Shown here piece after piece: positions 56,818 through 64,000 of a stretch of 64,000 nucleotides of DNA. Location: the NCBI GenBank assembly GCA_035762005.1, contig DASTQA010000087.1, forward strand, positions 20,754 to 84,753. The letters are read 5' to 3'. This DNA comes from JAIBJN01 sp035762005 (GTDB lineage: Bacteria > Actinomycetota > Thermoleophilia > Gaiellales > Gaiellaceae). Every line of letters starts with the position of its first letter. Within the stretch, counting starts at the first letter, position 1. A program made the position numbers and the translations under genes. The notes below the pieces were generated by a model. The model did no database searches and was not told the DNA's origin. It was given only the letters and a program-made list of their open reading frames with translations.

Positions 56818-58436
56818 TCCGGCACGCGGTCGCGAAGGCCGGCGCCTTCCGCGCCGGGCGCCGTCCGCCGCTCCTCCTCGTGGCGGCGGGCCTCGTGGCC
56901 GTGGCGCTCGTCTGCCTGCCGCTCGCCTACCTCGTCCTCCGCGTCGTCGAGGGAGGAGGCGAGGCCTGGAGCGTCCTCGGCCGGCACCGGATCCTCGAGC
57001 TCGTCGGCCAGACGGCCCTCCTCGTCGGCCTCGTGACCGGCGCGGCGCTCCTCGTCGGCGTCCCGCTCGCCTGGCTCGTGGTCCGCACGGACCTCCCGGG
57101 CCGCCGGTTCTGGGCCGTGGCCGCGGCGCTCCCCCTCGTGATCCCGAGCTACGTGGCGGCGCTCGTCCTCCTCGCCGCGTTCGGGCCGCGCGGGTTCCTC
57201 CAGCAGGTCCTCGAGGGGCCGTTCGGCGTCGAGCGCGTGCCCGACATCTACGGCCTGCTCGGCGCCGTGCTGGCGCTCACGATCGCCACCTACCCCTACG
57301 TCTACCTCCTCACCGCGGCCGCCTTCCGCGACCTCGACCCGGCGCTCGAGGAGGCGTCGCGGAGCCTCGGCCGCTCCCGCGCGGAGACGTTCCGGCGCGT
57401 GACGCTGCCGGTGCTCAGGCCCTCGCTCGGCGCCGGAGCCCTGCTCGTCGCGCTCTACACGCTCTCGGACTTCGGCGCCGTCTCGCTCATGCAGTACAGC
57501 TCGCTCACCCGGGCGATCTTCGTGCAGTACCGCTCGCTCTTCGACCGGACGCCCGCCGCGGTCCTCGGGCTCGTGCTCGTGGCCCTGACCGCCGTCGTCC
57601 TCGTCCTCGAGGCCTACTCGCGCGGGCGCGCCCGCTACCACCGGCCCTCGCCCGGCGCCGCCCGGGCGCCGCAGGGCGTCCGGCTCGGCGGCTGGCGCTG
57701 GCCGGCCCTCGCCTTCTGCACCGCCGTCGTCGGCTTCGCGCTCGCGCTGCCGCTCGCCGTCATCGGCTACTGGCTCGAGCGGGCGCTGTCGCTCGAGCGG
57801 GACCTCGGCGACGTCTGGGGCGCGGCGCTCAACTCGGTGCTCGTGTCCGCGCTCGCCGCGGGCGTCGCGGTCGCCGCGGCGCTGCCCGTCGCCCTGCTCT
57901 CGGTCCGCTACCCGGCCCGCTGGACGCGCGCGCTCGAGCGCCTGTCGTACTCCTCGAACGCCCTTCCCGGGATCGTGGTCGCGCTCTCGCTCGTCTTCTT
58001 CGCGGCGAACTACGCGGGAGTCGTCTACCAGACGCTCGCGCTGCTCGTCTTCGCCTACGTCGTCCGCTTCTTCCCGCAGGCCGTGGCCGGGACGCACTCG
58101 GCCCTCCTGCGCGTCGACCCTCGGCTCGAGGAGGCGGCCCGCGGGCTGGGCAAGACGCCGCGGCGCGCGTTCGCCACGGTGACGGCGCCGCTCGTCGCGC
58201 CGGGGCTCCTCGCCGGCGCGGCCCTCGTCTTCCTCTCGACGATGAAGGAGCTGCCCGCGACGCTCCTGCTCGCGCCGATCGGGTTCAAGACGCTCGCGAC
58301 GGAGGTGTGGACGGCGACGACGGTCGCCTCGTACTCGCGCGCCGCGTTCCCGGCGCTCCTCCTCGTCCTCTTCTCGGCCCCGTTCGTCTACCTCCTCACG
58401 CTGCGGCGGCGACCGGAGGTGGACGCTCCCGGGTAG
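56814..58436 (+). CDS. fbpB: Ferric-iron ABC transporter permease (double-domain)
   Basis: A 540-residue membrane protein with twelve or so helices, made of two homologous permease halves. Each half carries an EAA loop: EEASRSLGRSRAETFRRVTLPVL near residue 178, and EEAARGLGKTPRRAFATVTAPL near 440 (the first 20 residues of each are conserved). These dock onto FbpC. The GTG start overlaps fbpA by four bases. Confidence 0.93.
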   Translation: MIRHAVAKAGAFRAGRRPPLLLVAAGLVAVALVCLPLAYLVLRVVEGGGEAWSVLGRHRILELVGQTALLVGLVTGAALLVGVPLAWLVVRTDLPGRRFWAVAAALPLVIPSYVAALVLLAAFGPRGFLQQVLEGPFGVERVPDIYGLLGAVLALTIATYPYVYLLTAAAFRDLDPALEEASRSLGRSRAETFRRVTLPVLRPSLGAGALLVALYTLSDFGAVSLMQYSSLTRAIFVQYRSLFDRTPAAVLGLVLVALTAVVLVLEAYSRGRARYHRPSPGAARAPQGVRLGGWRWPALAFCTAVVGFALALPLAVIGYWLERALSLERDLGDVWGAALNSVLVSALAAGVAVAAALPVALLSVRYPARWTRALERLSYSSNALPGIVVALSLVFFAANYAGVVYQTLALLVFAYVVRFFPQAVAGTHSALLRVDPRLEEAARGLGKTPRRAFATVTAPLVAPGLLAGAALVFLSTMKELPATLLLAPIGFKTLATEVWTATTVASYSRAAFPALLLVLFSAPFVYLLTLRRRPEVDAPG

Positions 58437-58444
58437 GAGAAGGC

Positions 58445-59185
58445 GTGCGCTCCGTCCGCATCGGCTGCTCCGGGTGGGTCTACCCACACTGGCGCGGCCG
58501 CGTCTACCCGGAGGGCCTCCCGCAGCGGCGCTGGCTCGAGCACTACGCGACGCTGTTCGACACGGTCGAGGTGAACGCGACCTTCTACCGCCTCCCGCGG
58601 CGCGCGACGGTCGCCGCCTGGGTGGAGGGGACGCCTGGGGGCTTCGTCTTCGCCGTGAAGGCGAGCCGGTACCTCACGCACGTCAAGCGCCTCACCGATC
58701 TCGGCCCGGGGCTCGAGCGCTTCTACGCCTGCATCGAGCCGCTCGTCGGCTCCCCGAAGCTCGGCCCGGTCCTCTGGCAGCTCCCCGAGCGCTTCCACCG
58801 CGACGACGAGCGGCTCGCCTCGGCGCTCGAGCGGCTCCCTGCGGGCCGCCACTGCTTCGAGTTCCGTCATCAGAGCTGGTTCGTCCCCGAGGTCTCCGAC
58901 CTCCTGCGCGCCCACGGCGTCGCGCTCGTCGTCGGGGACAGCCCCCGGCGGCCGTTCCAGACGCACGAGCTCACGGCGGACTGGACGTTCGTCCGCTTCC
59001 ACCACGGCCGGCGCGGGCGGCGCGGCAACTACTCGGAGCGCGAGCTGGAGACGTGGGCGGACCGCGTCGCGGGCTGGCGGCGGCGGGCGGACGTCTACGC
59101 GTACTTCAACAACGACTGGGAGGGCTTCGCCGTCCGAAACGCGCTCCGGCTCATGGCGCGGGTCGAGCAGGATGCCCGGGACTAG
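58445..59185 (+). CDS. DUF72 (YecE-like) protein
   Basis: A 246-residue TIM-barrel protein of the DUF72 family. The N-terminus RIGCSGWVYPHWRGRVYPEG, NATFYRLPRRATVAAW, FVFAVKASRYLTHVKRL and the C-terminal VYAYFNNDWEGFAVRNA are diagnostic. The biochemical role is not established for the family. GGAGAAGG precedes the GTG. It follows fbpB closely but has no evident tie to iron uptake. Confidence 0.9.
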   Translation: MRSVRIGCSGWVYPHWRGRVYPEGLPQRRWLEHYATLFDTVEVNATFYRLPRRATVAAWVEGTPGGFVFAVKASRYLTHVKRLTDLGPGLERFYACIEPLVGSPKLGPVLWQLPERFHRDDERLASALERLPAGRHCFEFRHQSWFVPEVSDLLRAHGVALVVGDSPRRPFQTHELTADWTFVRFHHGRRGRRGNYSERELETWADRVAGWRRRADVYAYFNNDWEGFAVRNALRLMARVEQDARD

Positions 59186-59255
59186 CGTCCAGGAGGGCCA
59201 CTGCCAAGCCGCCGGCGAGCGGGCCGTACAGGTCGTCGGCGGCCGACGCTCCGGG

Positions 59256-60791
59256 TCAGCAGCCGCCGGCGGCCTCGTAGGCCGCCCACCGGCTCGCCGT
59301 CTCGCCCCAGATCGGGTCGTCGAGGATCCGCGCGAGCTGGCGCAGGAGCCTGACGTGGTAGGCGTGGTAGTGGGCGCCGGCGGGCGCGCCGTCGAGCGAG
59401 TAGCGCGACCAGCAGCCGGTGTCGAAGCGGTGGAGGAGGCTCCGTGCGGCGGCGGCCATGCTCTCGACGAGCACGCGCGCCTGCTCGTCCTCGGTGATGC
59501 GGACGTACTCCGTCAGCGAGACGATGGACTGCAGGTGCGCGTTCAGGATCGGCATCTCCGAGTAGCCGTACTCCTGGATCCAGGCGCCGTAGGGGAGGTC
59601 GAGCGTGAGGTCCCTGGGGACGAGGCGGAAGGACGCGCGGGCGCGCGCGAGGAGGGCGGGGTCGTCCAGGAGCTCGCCCGCGCGGGCAAGGGCCTGGGCG
59701 CCGATCGCCTGGGCGAAGCCCGAGCTCCAGCGCGAGGGGCCGCCGAAGGGGAAGAAGTACTCCCAGGCGAGCGCGTTCCCGACCGGGATGCCGCGGGCGA
59801 CCAGCGCCTCCGCGAGCGCGCCCGCCTCGGTCCGCAGGCCACGCCGGGCGAGGCCGTTCAGGCTCGAGAAGCTCGCGAGCGGGTGGAACTGGAAGCCGTG
59901 GCCCGCGAAGAAGCGGTAGACGACGCCGTCGCCGTCCCTCATGTCGCGCGGGCTCGGCGGCAGCGCGTTCGCGCGGAGGTGGTCGACGTTCGCCTCGAGC
60001 ATCCCGAAGAGCGTGAGGCTGCGGGGGCCGTCGTAGGCGTCCGCGTGCACGGCGACGCTGCGAAGGACGGCCGCGACGACGGCGCTCCGGCCCGGGGGCA
60101 ATTCGGCGAGCGCGGCCCGCGCGCCCGCCAGCGTCCGGCGGTGGCGCCCGGCCGCCTCCGCGCCCAGGCGGCCGGCGGCGACCGCCTCTTCCAGCCCCTC
60201 CTCCGCCGTGCCCGCGTCGATCGCGGCACGGGCGGCGACCGCGTCGCGAAGCGCCGCCGTCGTGGTGGCGCCGACGACGCCGTCGGCGAGGAGGCCGCTC
60301 GCCGACTGGAAGGCGCCGACCGCGGCCGCCGTGCCGTCCCCGAACGCCCCGTCCGCCGGCTGCTCGTAGTAGCCGAGCGCGGCGAGCGCGTGCTGGAGGT
60401 CGCGGACCGCGGCTCCGCGGTGCCCTTCGCGCAGGAGCCGCGGCGACCTCGGGGGGGACGGCGCCCGCGCCTCGTTCCCGGGCCTGGCCGGGGAGGCCGC
60501 GGTCTCCCGCCCGACGGGCGGCCCGGCGCCGTCCGCCACCCGGAGGACGACGACGATCGCGACGAGCGCGGCCAGGGCGAGGAGCGAGGCGGCGGCCAGA
60601 GCGGCGCCGTGCGGGGCGAGGCCGGAGCGCAGGCGTGCGAGGTCCCCGGCGAGCGTCCGTGGAGCCGCCCGGGGACGGACGGGGTGCGCACTGCGGACGG
60701 CACGCGGCGGCTGCTCGCTCCACGCCGGCCGGTCCCACCAGACGAGGGCCTCGTCGTCGAAGTCGAGGAACGGTTCCGGCGGGGGTGACAT
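59256..60791 (-). CDS. Membrane protein with peptidoglycan-binding domain and glucuronyl C5-epimerase-like domain
   Basis: A 511-residue protein. The cytoplasmic N-terminus is followed by one membrane helix (about residues 63-85). Outside come a PG_binding_1-type domain (GAAVRDLQHALAALGYY near 123-139, DGVVGATTTAAL) and a C-terminal helical domain. The latter has motifs such as WEYFFPFGGPSRWSSGFAQA, PYGAWIQEYGY and FDTGCWSRYSLDG that match the D-glucuronyl C5-epimerase C-terminal family. It may act on a cell-wall-linked uronic polysaccharide (inference). It is divergent from the isochorismatase-family gene. Confidence 0.8.
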   Translation of the reverse strand: MSPPPEPFLDFDDEALVWWDRPAWSEQPPRAVRSAHPVRPRAAPRTLAGDLARLRSGLAPHGAALAAASLLALAALVAIVVVLRVADGAGPPVGRETAASPARPGNEARAPSPPRSPRLLREGHRGAAVRDLQHALAALGYYEQPADGAFGDGTAAAVGAFQSASGLLADGVVGATTTAALRDAVAARAAIDAGTAEEGLEEAVAAGRLGAEAAGRHRRTLAGARAALAELPPGRSAVVAAVLRSVAVHADAYDGPRSLTLFGMLEANVDHLRANALPPSPRDMRDGDGVVYRFFAGHGFQFHPLASFSSLNGLARRGLRTEAGALAEALVARGIPVGNALAWEYFFPFGGPSRWSSGFAQAIGAQALARAGELLDDPALLARARASFRLVPRDLTLDLPYGAWIQEYGYSEMPILNAHLQSIVSLTEYVRITEDEQARVLVESMAAAARSLLHRFDTGCWSRYSLDGAPAGAHYHAYHVRLLRQLARILDDPIWGETASRWAAYEAAGGC

Positions 60792-60916
60792 CCGGCACGA
60801 AGATAGGGCTCGGAGCGGACGCGCCCGGGGCTTGCACGGCGGGTGCGAGCGGTACGGTCGCCGCGCTGCGGTGCGGACCGCCGCAGACGCCGGCCGTGGT
60901 CGTGGACACTGGCGCC

Positions 60917-61438
60917 ATGGGCCGCGCCCTCCTGCTCGTCGACGTGCTCAAGGACTTCGACCACGAGGACGGCGAGCGCCTGCTCGCGAGCTTCCGCGAG
61001 CGGCACGCCGCGCTCGCGCTCGCCCTCGAGGAGGCCCGCAGCGCCGGCACGCCCGTCGTCTACGCGAACGACGACGCGGGCGGCTGGGACTCGGACGCGC
61101 CCGCGCTCCTCCGCCGCGCTCGCGCCGGGCCGGGCGGCGACCTCGTCGCCGCGATCGCCCCGCGCCCCGGCGATCGCGTCGTGCTCAAGCCTCGCTACTC
61201 GGCCTTCGACGAGACGCCGCTCGGGACGATCCTCGCCGAGCTCGACGTCGACGAGCTCGTGCTCGCCGGGACGGCCACGGAGATGTGCGTCTTCCAGACG
61301 GCGACCGACGCCCTCCGCCGCGGCCACCGGGTGACGGTGCTCGCGGACGCCTGCGCCACCGTCGACGAGGAGAACGAGGCGCTCGCGCTCGCCTACCTCG
61401 AGCGCATCGCCGGCGTGCGCGTCGGGCGGCGCGGCTAG
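60917..61438 (+). CDS. Isochorismatase-family cysteine hydrolase
   Basis: A 173-residue protein with the family triad visible: Asp in LLLVDVLKDF near residue 9, Lys in VVLKPRYSAF near 92, and Cys in GTATEMCVFQTA near 121. Family members hydrolyse nicotinamide, isochorismate, carbamates and similar substrates; the substrate here is unknown. ATG 60917 matches the family N-terminus. Its end overlaps the convergent kinase gene by four bases. Confidence 0.87.
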   Translation: MGRALLLVDVLKDFDHEDGERLLASFRERHAALALALEEARSAGTPVVYANDDAGGWDSDAPALLRRARAGPGGDLVAAIAPRPGDRVVLKPRYSAFDETPLGTILAELDVDELVLAGTATEMCVFQTATDALRRGHRVTVLADACATVDEENEALALAYLERIAGVRVGRRG

Positions 61439-62556
61439 CCGGCGCGCTCGCGGAGCCAGTCCGCGAGGTTGCGCGCCTGCGCGGCCGGGTCCTCGGCGGC
61501 GGGCACGGGGCTCGCCGGCGCCGGGCCGGGCTCGGGGGCGCCGTCTTCCCCGCCGCCTCCGCGGGCGGCCCAGAGCCCGAGGACAGCCGCGACGGCGCAG
61601 AGCGCGACGAGGGCGAGCACCGCGCCCGCGCGCCTGCGGCCGCGCCGGACGGGCGGCTCGGCGGCGGGCGGGGCGAGGGGGGCCGTCGCGACGTCGGCGG
61701 CGCCCACGCCGCCCGCCTGCGGGAGGGGCACCGTCGGGGGCTCGGGCGAGGCGTCCGCCAGCTCGTGCGCGAGGGCCGCCGCTGACGGCGGCCGGTAGGC
61801 GGGGTTGCGGGCGAGGCAGCGCATGACCGCCTCCTCGAGCGCCTCCGGCACGCCGGGCTCGAGCTCGCGGACCGGCACCGGCCCGTCGCCCTGCTGGAGG
61901 GCGACGAGGTCGGCGAGCGACTCGAATGCGAACGGCGTCCGCCCCGTGAGCGCCTCGTAGACGACGACGCCGAGCGAGTAGATGTCGGCCGCCGCGGTGA
62001 CCCTCTCCCCGGCCGCCTGCTCGGGTGCGAGGTACGCGGCCGTGCCGAGCACGCTGCCGGCCTGTGTCAGCTGCGTCGACTCGACCGCCCGCGCGATCCC
62101 GAAGTCGGCGATCTTGAGGACCCCGTCCTCACGAAGGAGGAGGTTCCCCGGCTTCACGTCGCGGTGGACGAGGCCGGCGTCGTGGGCGTGCGCGAGGCCG
62201 CCGCAGGCCTGGAGCGCGAGGTCGACGGCCTCCGCGGGCGCCAGCCTGCCCCTCCCCTCGAGCTCCTGCGCCAGCGTGACGCCCGAGACGCACTCCATGA
62301 CGATGAACGGGCGTCCGTCCTCCTCGCCCGTGTCGAAGACCTGGACGACGTTCGGATGCGAGAGGCGGGCCGCGAGACGCGCCTCACGGAGGAAGCGCTC
62401 CCGAAACGCGTCGTCCCCGGCCAGGTGCCCCGCGAGCAGCTTGAGCGCCACCGGCCGGCCGAGCTCCGTGTCCCGGGCGAGATGCACGGTCGACATGCCG
62501 CCGTGGCCGAGCTCGCGCTCGAGGACGTAGCGTCCCGCGAACGCCGTCGCGCTCAC
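61435..62556 (-). CDS. Membrane-anchored Ser/Thr protein kinase (PknB-like)
   Basis: A 373-residue protein. The kinase domain has the ATP loop LGHGGMSTVHLA near residue 15, LVHRDVKPGNLLL near 132, ADFGIARAV near 153 and APEQAAGERVTAAADIYSLG near 179. A Pro-rich linker leads to one membrane helix (AGAVLALVALCAVAAVLGLW, about 312-331) and a short outside tail without PASTA repeats. The GTG start overlaps the upstream lipoprotein stop as GTGA, which suggests that the lipoprotein and kinase work together, perhaps as sensor and transducer (inference). Confidence 0.93.
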   Translation of the reverse strand: MSATAFAGRYVLERELGHGGMSTVHLARDTELGRPVALKLLAGHLAGDDAFRERFLREARLAARLSHPNVVQVFDTGEEDGRPFIVMECVSGVTLAQELEGRGRLAPAEAVDLALQACGGLAHAHDAGLVHRDVKPGNLLLREDGVLKIADFGIARAVESTQLTQAGSVLGTAAYLAPEQAAGERVTAAADIYSLGVVVYEALTGRTPFAFESLADLVALQQGDGPVPVRELEPGVPEALEEAVMRCLARNPAYRPPSAAALAHELADASPEPPTVPLPQAGGVGAADVATAPLAPPAAEPPVRRGRRRAGAVLALVALCAVAAVLGLWAARGGGGEDGAPEPGPAPASPVPAAEDPAAQARNLADWLRERAG

Positions 62557-63077
62557 CCGTCCGCCTCGGTCGTCGTCGTCACCGTCCCGTCGTCCTCGTC
62601 GTCCTCGTCGTCCTTCGCCTCGTCCTCGTCGTGGCCCTTCGCCTTCCCCTGGGCCTTCCCCTTGTCGTGACCCTTCGCCTTCCCGGGCGGGCCGCCGTCC
62701 TCCTCGTCGTCCCCGGCCTCGTCGTCGTCGCCCGCCGTCGGCACGGGCTCGCAGGCGATCCCTGCCGTGAGGCGGTCGACCGCCCGCAGGAGCGGGCGCT
62801 CGAGCTCTGCGGGGATCCGGCCGCGCTCGACCGCCGCCAGGGAGGCGCTCCGCAGCTCGTCGGCCTGCGCGGCGGCGGTGCAGGCGTCGCCCGCCTCGAG
62901 GCTCTCGGCGATCGCGTCGCTCGCGCGCGCCAGCTCCTCCGAGACGCGGGCGGGGATGACGGCGGCGGATGGCGTCTCCCTCTCGCCGGAGTCGTCGCCG
63001 CCACAGCCGGCGAGCGCGACGGCCGCTGCCAGCGCCCCCGCCAGCGCGAGGCGGGAGCGGTGCTCGCGCGCATCCAT
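62553..63077 (-). CDS. Lipoprotein with low-complexity Lys/His/Asp/Glu tail
   Basis: A 174-residue protein with a lipoprotein signal (ALAAAVALAGCGGDD, Cys near residue 25). A helical domain with two cysteines (residues about 65 and 109) follows. The tail has GKAKGHDKGKAQGKAKGHDE (20 residues) and then a long run of Asp/Glu before TVTTTTEADG. The tail could bind cations or polyanions. It is coupled by four bases to a kinase gene. No family is recognised. Confidence 0.7.
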   Translation of the reverse strand: MDAREHRSRLALAGALAAAVALAGCGGDDSGERETPSAAVIPARVSEELARASDAIAESLEAGDACTAAAQADELRSASLAAVERGRIPAELERPLLRAVDRLTAGIACEPVPTAGDDDEAGDDEEDGGPPGKAKGHDKGKAQGKAKGHDEDEAKDDEDDEDDGTVTTTTEADG

Positions 63078-63136
63078 CTCCTGGGAACTTCCACGGCCGC
63101 CCGCGGGTCAAACCGCGAAACGAGATCGGAGGAGCG

Positions 63137-63913
63137 ATGAAGCGAAGCGTGGTCGTGGTCACGGCGGTCGTCCTCGGCGCCCTCGCGGTCGTGGGCTGTT
63201 CCGGGGAGGACGAGCCGTCGGAGGTCTCGGCCCTCGGCGGTCTCGACGGCGGTGCCCTGGCCGCGTCCGCCTCGGCCGAGTCACTCGGAGTCGGGGCTGC
63301 GGCGGCCGAAGGGATCACCGTCGTCGGCACGGGCACGGCGCGTGCGGTCCCCGACGTCGCGGAGTGGTCGTTCGGCGTGCAGACGACCGGGGAGGCCGCC
63401 GCCGGCGCGCTCGCCGACAACTCGCAGGCCATGGAGCGTGTCGTCGCCGCGCTCCGCGACGCAGGCATCGCCGACGACGACCTCCGCACGGAGCAGGTCG
63501 CCGTCTACCCGCGCACGAGCGACGACGGTCGTACCATCGCCGGCTACGACGCCTCGAACACGGTTCGCGCGACGATCCGCTCGCTCGACCGCGCCGGCGC
63601 GATCGTCGACGCGGCCGTCGCCGCCGGCGCGAACCAGGTCTACGGGCCGACGCTCACGCTCTCGGACGGAAAGGCGCAGTACGCGGCCGCGGTCGAGGCC
63701 GCCTTCGACGACGCCCGCGCGCGGGCGGAGGCGATCGCGGCGAAGGCGGGCCTCACGCTCGGGGCGCCCGTCGCGATCGTCGAGGGCGCGGGCGGCGGCG
63801 CGCCTGCGCTCGACCGGCTCGCGGCCGTCGAGGCGGCGGCCGCCGACGTGGCCGTGCAGCCCGGCACGCAGGAGGTGGCCGCCACGCTCGCCGTCACGTT
63901 CGCCGTCGACTAG
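63137..63913 (+). CDS. SIMPL-domain (DUF541) lipoprotein
   Basis: A 258-residue protein. A lipoprotein signal (VLGALAVVGCSGED) is followed by the SIMPL domain: VVGTGTARAVPDVAEWSFGV near residue 62, YDASNTVRATIRSLDRAG near 139, and the helix AFDDARARAEAIAAKAGL. Such envelope proteins form oligomers and have been linked to stress tolerance; the role here is unknown. CGGAGGAG precedes the ATG. It is divergent from the lipoprotein/kinase pair. Confidence 0.88.
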   Translation: MKRSVVVVTAVVLGALAVVGCSGEDEPSEVSALGGLDGGALAASASAESLGVGAAAAEGITVVGTGTARAVPDVAEWSFGVQTTGEAAAGALADNSQAMERVVAALRDAGIADDDLRTEQVAVYPRTSDDGRTIAGYDASNTVRATIRSLDRAGAIVDAAVAAGANQVYGPTLTLSDGKAQYAAAVEAAFDDARARAEAIAAKAGLTLGAPVAIVEGAGGGAPALDRLAAVEAAAADVAVQPGTQEVAATLAVTFAVD

Positions 63914-63923
63914 TCCCGGCCGC

Positions 63924-63960
63924 GGGCGGGCCCCGATCTCCCGCTTTCCGGGGCCCGCCC
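63924..63960 (+). terminator. Terminator-like hairpin after the SIMPL gene
   Basis: GGGCGGGCCCCG/CGGGGCCCGCCC (twelve perfect pairs, 13-base loop) begins eleven bases after the stop. There is no T-run. The last 40 bases of the window after it show nothing further. Confidence 0.6.
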
Positions 63961-64000
63961 GTCAGCACCGGGCGTCGGGGTACCCGTACGCGCGGACGCG

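Noticed and set aside
1..64000. CRISPR array, insertion sequence, prophage or integrase
   Set aside because: No regularly spaced repeats, transposase, integrase or terminal inverted repeats were seen.

Overview
The window is very GC-rich, densely packed DNA from a bacterium. Translation reads best as a deep-branching actinobacterium, of the Thermoleophilia/Gaiellales kind. That placement is an inference from GC content, frequent GTG starts, four-base GTGA gene overlaps, a V/A-type ATPase and the general flavour of the proteins. No rRNA or tRNA gene was seen to fix it.

The left half (1-35.5 kb) is dominated by one-carbon and methylated-amine metabolism. Positions 1-7107 hold a glycolate-oxidase-like FAD/Fe-S pair, a class-I amidotransferase of the gamma-glutamyl hydrolase family, a GcvT-like aminomethyltransferase, an IclR regulator and a sarcosine/dimethylglycine-oxidase-like flavoprotein. 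After a decayed antiporter and two small membrane proteins comes an Amt-type transporter with two tiny membrane partners (8285-10207).

Positions 10485-25690 (all minus strand) form the core: a GAF/PucR-type regulator, gmaS, mgsABC, a GntR regulator and mgdBCDA, followed by fhs, fchA and folD. This is the full gene set of the N-methylglutamate route. In that route methylamine and glutamate give gamma-glutamylmethylamide, then N-methylglutamate, then glutamate and methylene-tetrahydrofolate. The three folate genes can take methylene-tetrahydrofolate to formate with ATP recovery. Positions 25890-35515 continue the line with a NAD-linked formate dehydrogenase. Its catalytic subunit is read through an in-frame UGA (selenocysteine), and FdhD and MobA are encoded beside it. 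Kynureninase, a PLP decarboxylase and a cupin are woven into the same operon.

Positions 35.5-39.8 kb carry a small secretion/protease island: a subtilisin-like peptidase, a free-standing protein resembling its propeptide, and a secreted RTX-repeat protein behind a long leader. Positions 39846-47446 encode a nine-gene V/A-type ATPase operon. Then come housekeeping genes: purA, dnaB, and rplI-rpsR-ssb-rpsF. After two small genes and a cell-wall amidase there is an fbpCAB-type ferric-iron ABC transporter with a matching palindrome in front of both fbpC and fbpA. The right end holds a DUF72 protein, a PG-binding/glucuronyl-epimerase-like membrane protein, an isochorismatase-family hydrolase, a Ser/Thr kinase with an upstream lipoprotein, and a SIMPL-domain lipoprotein.
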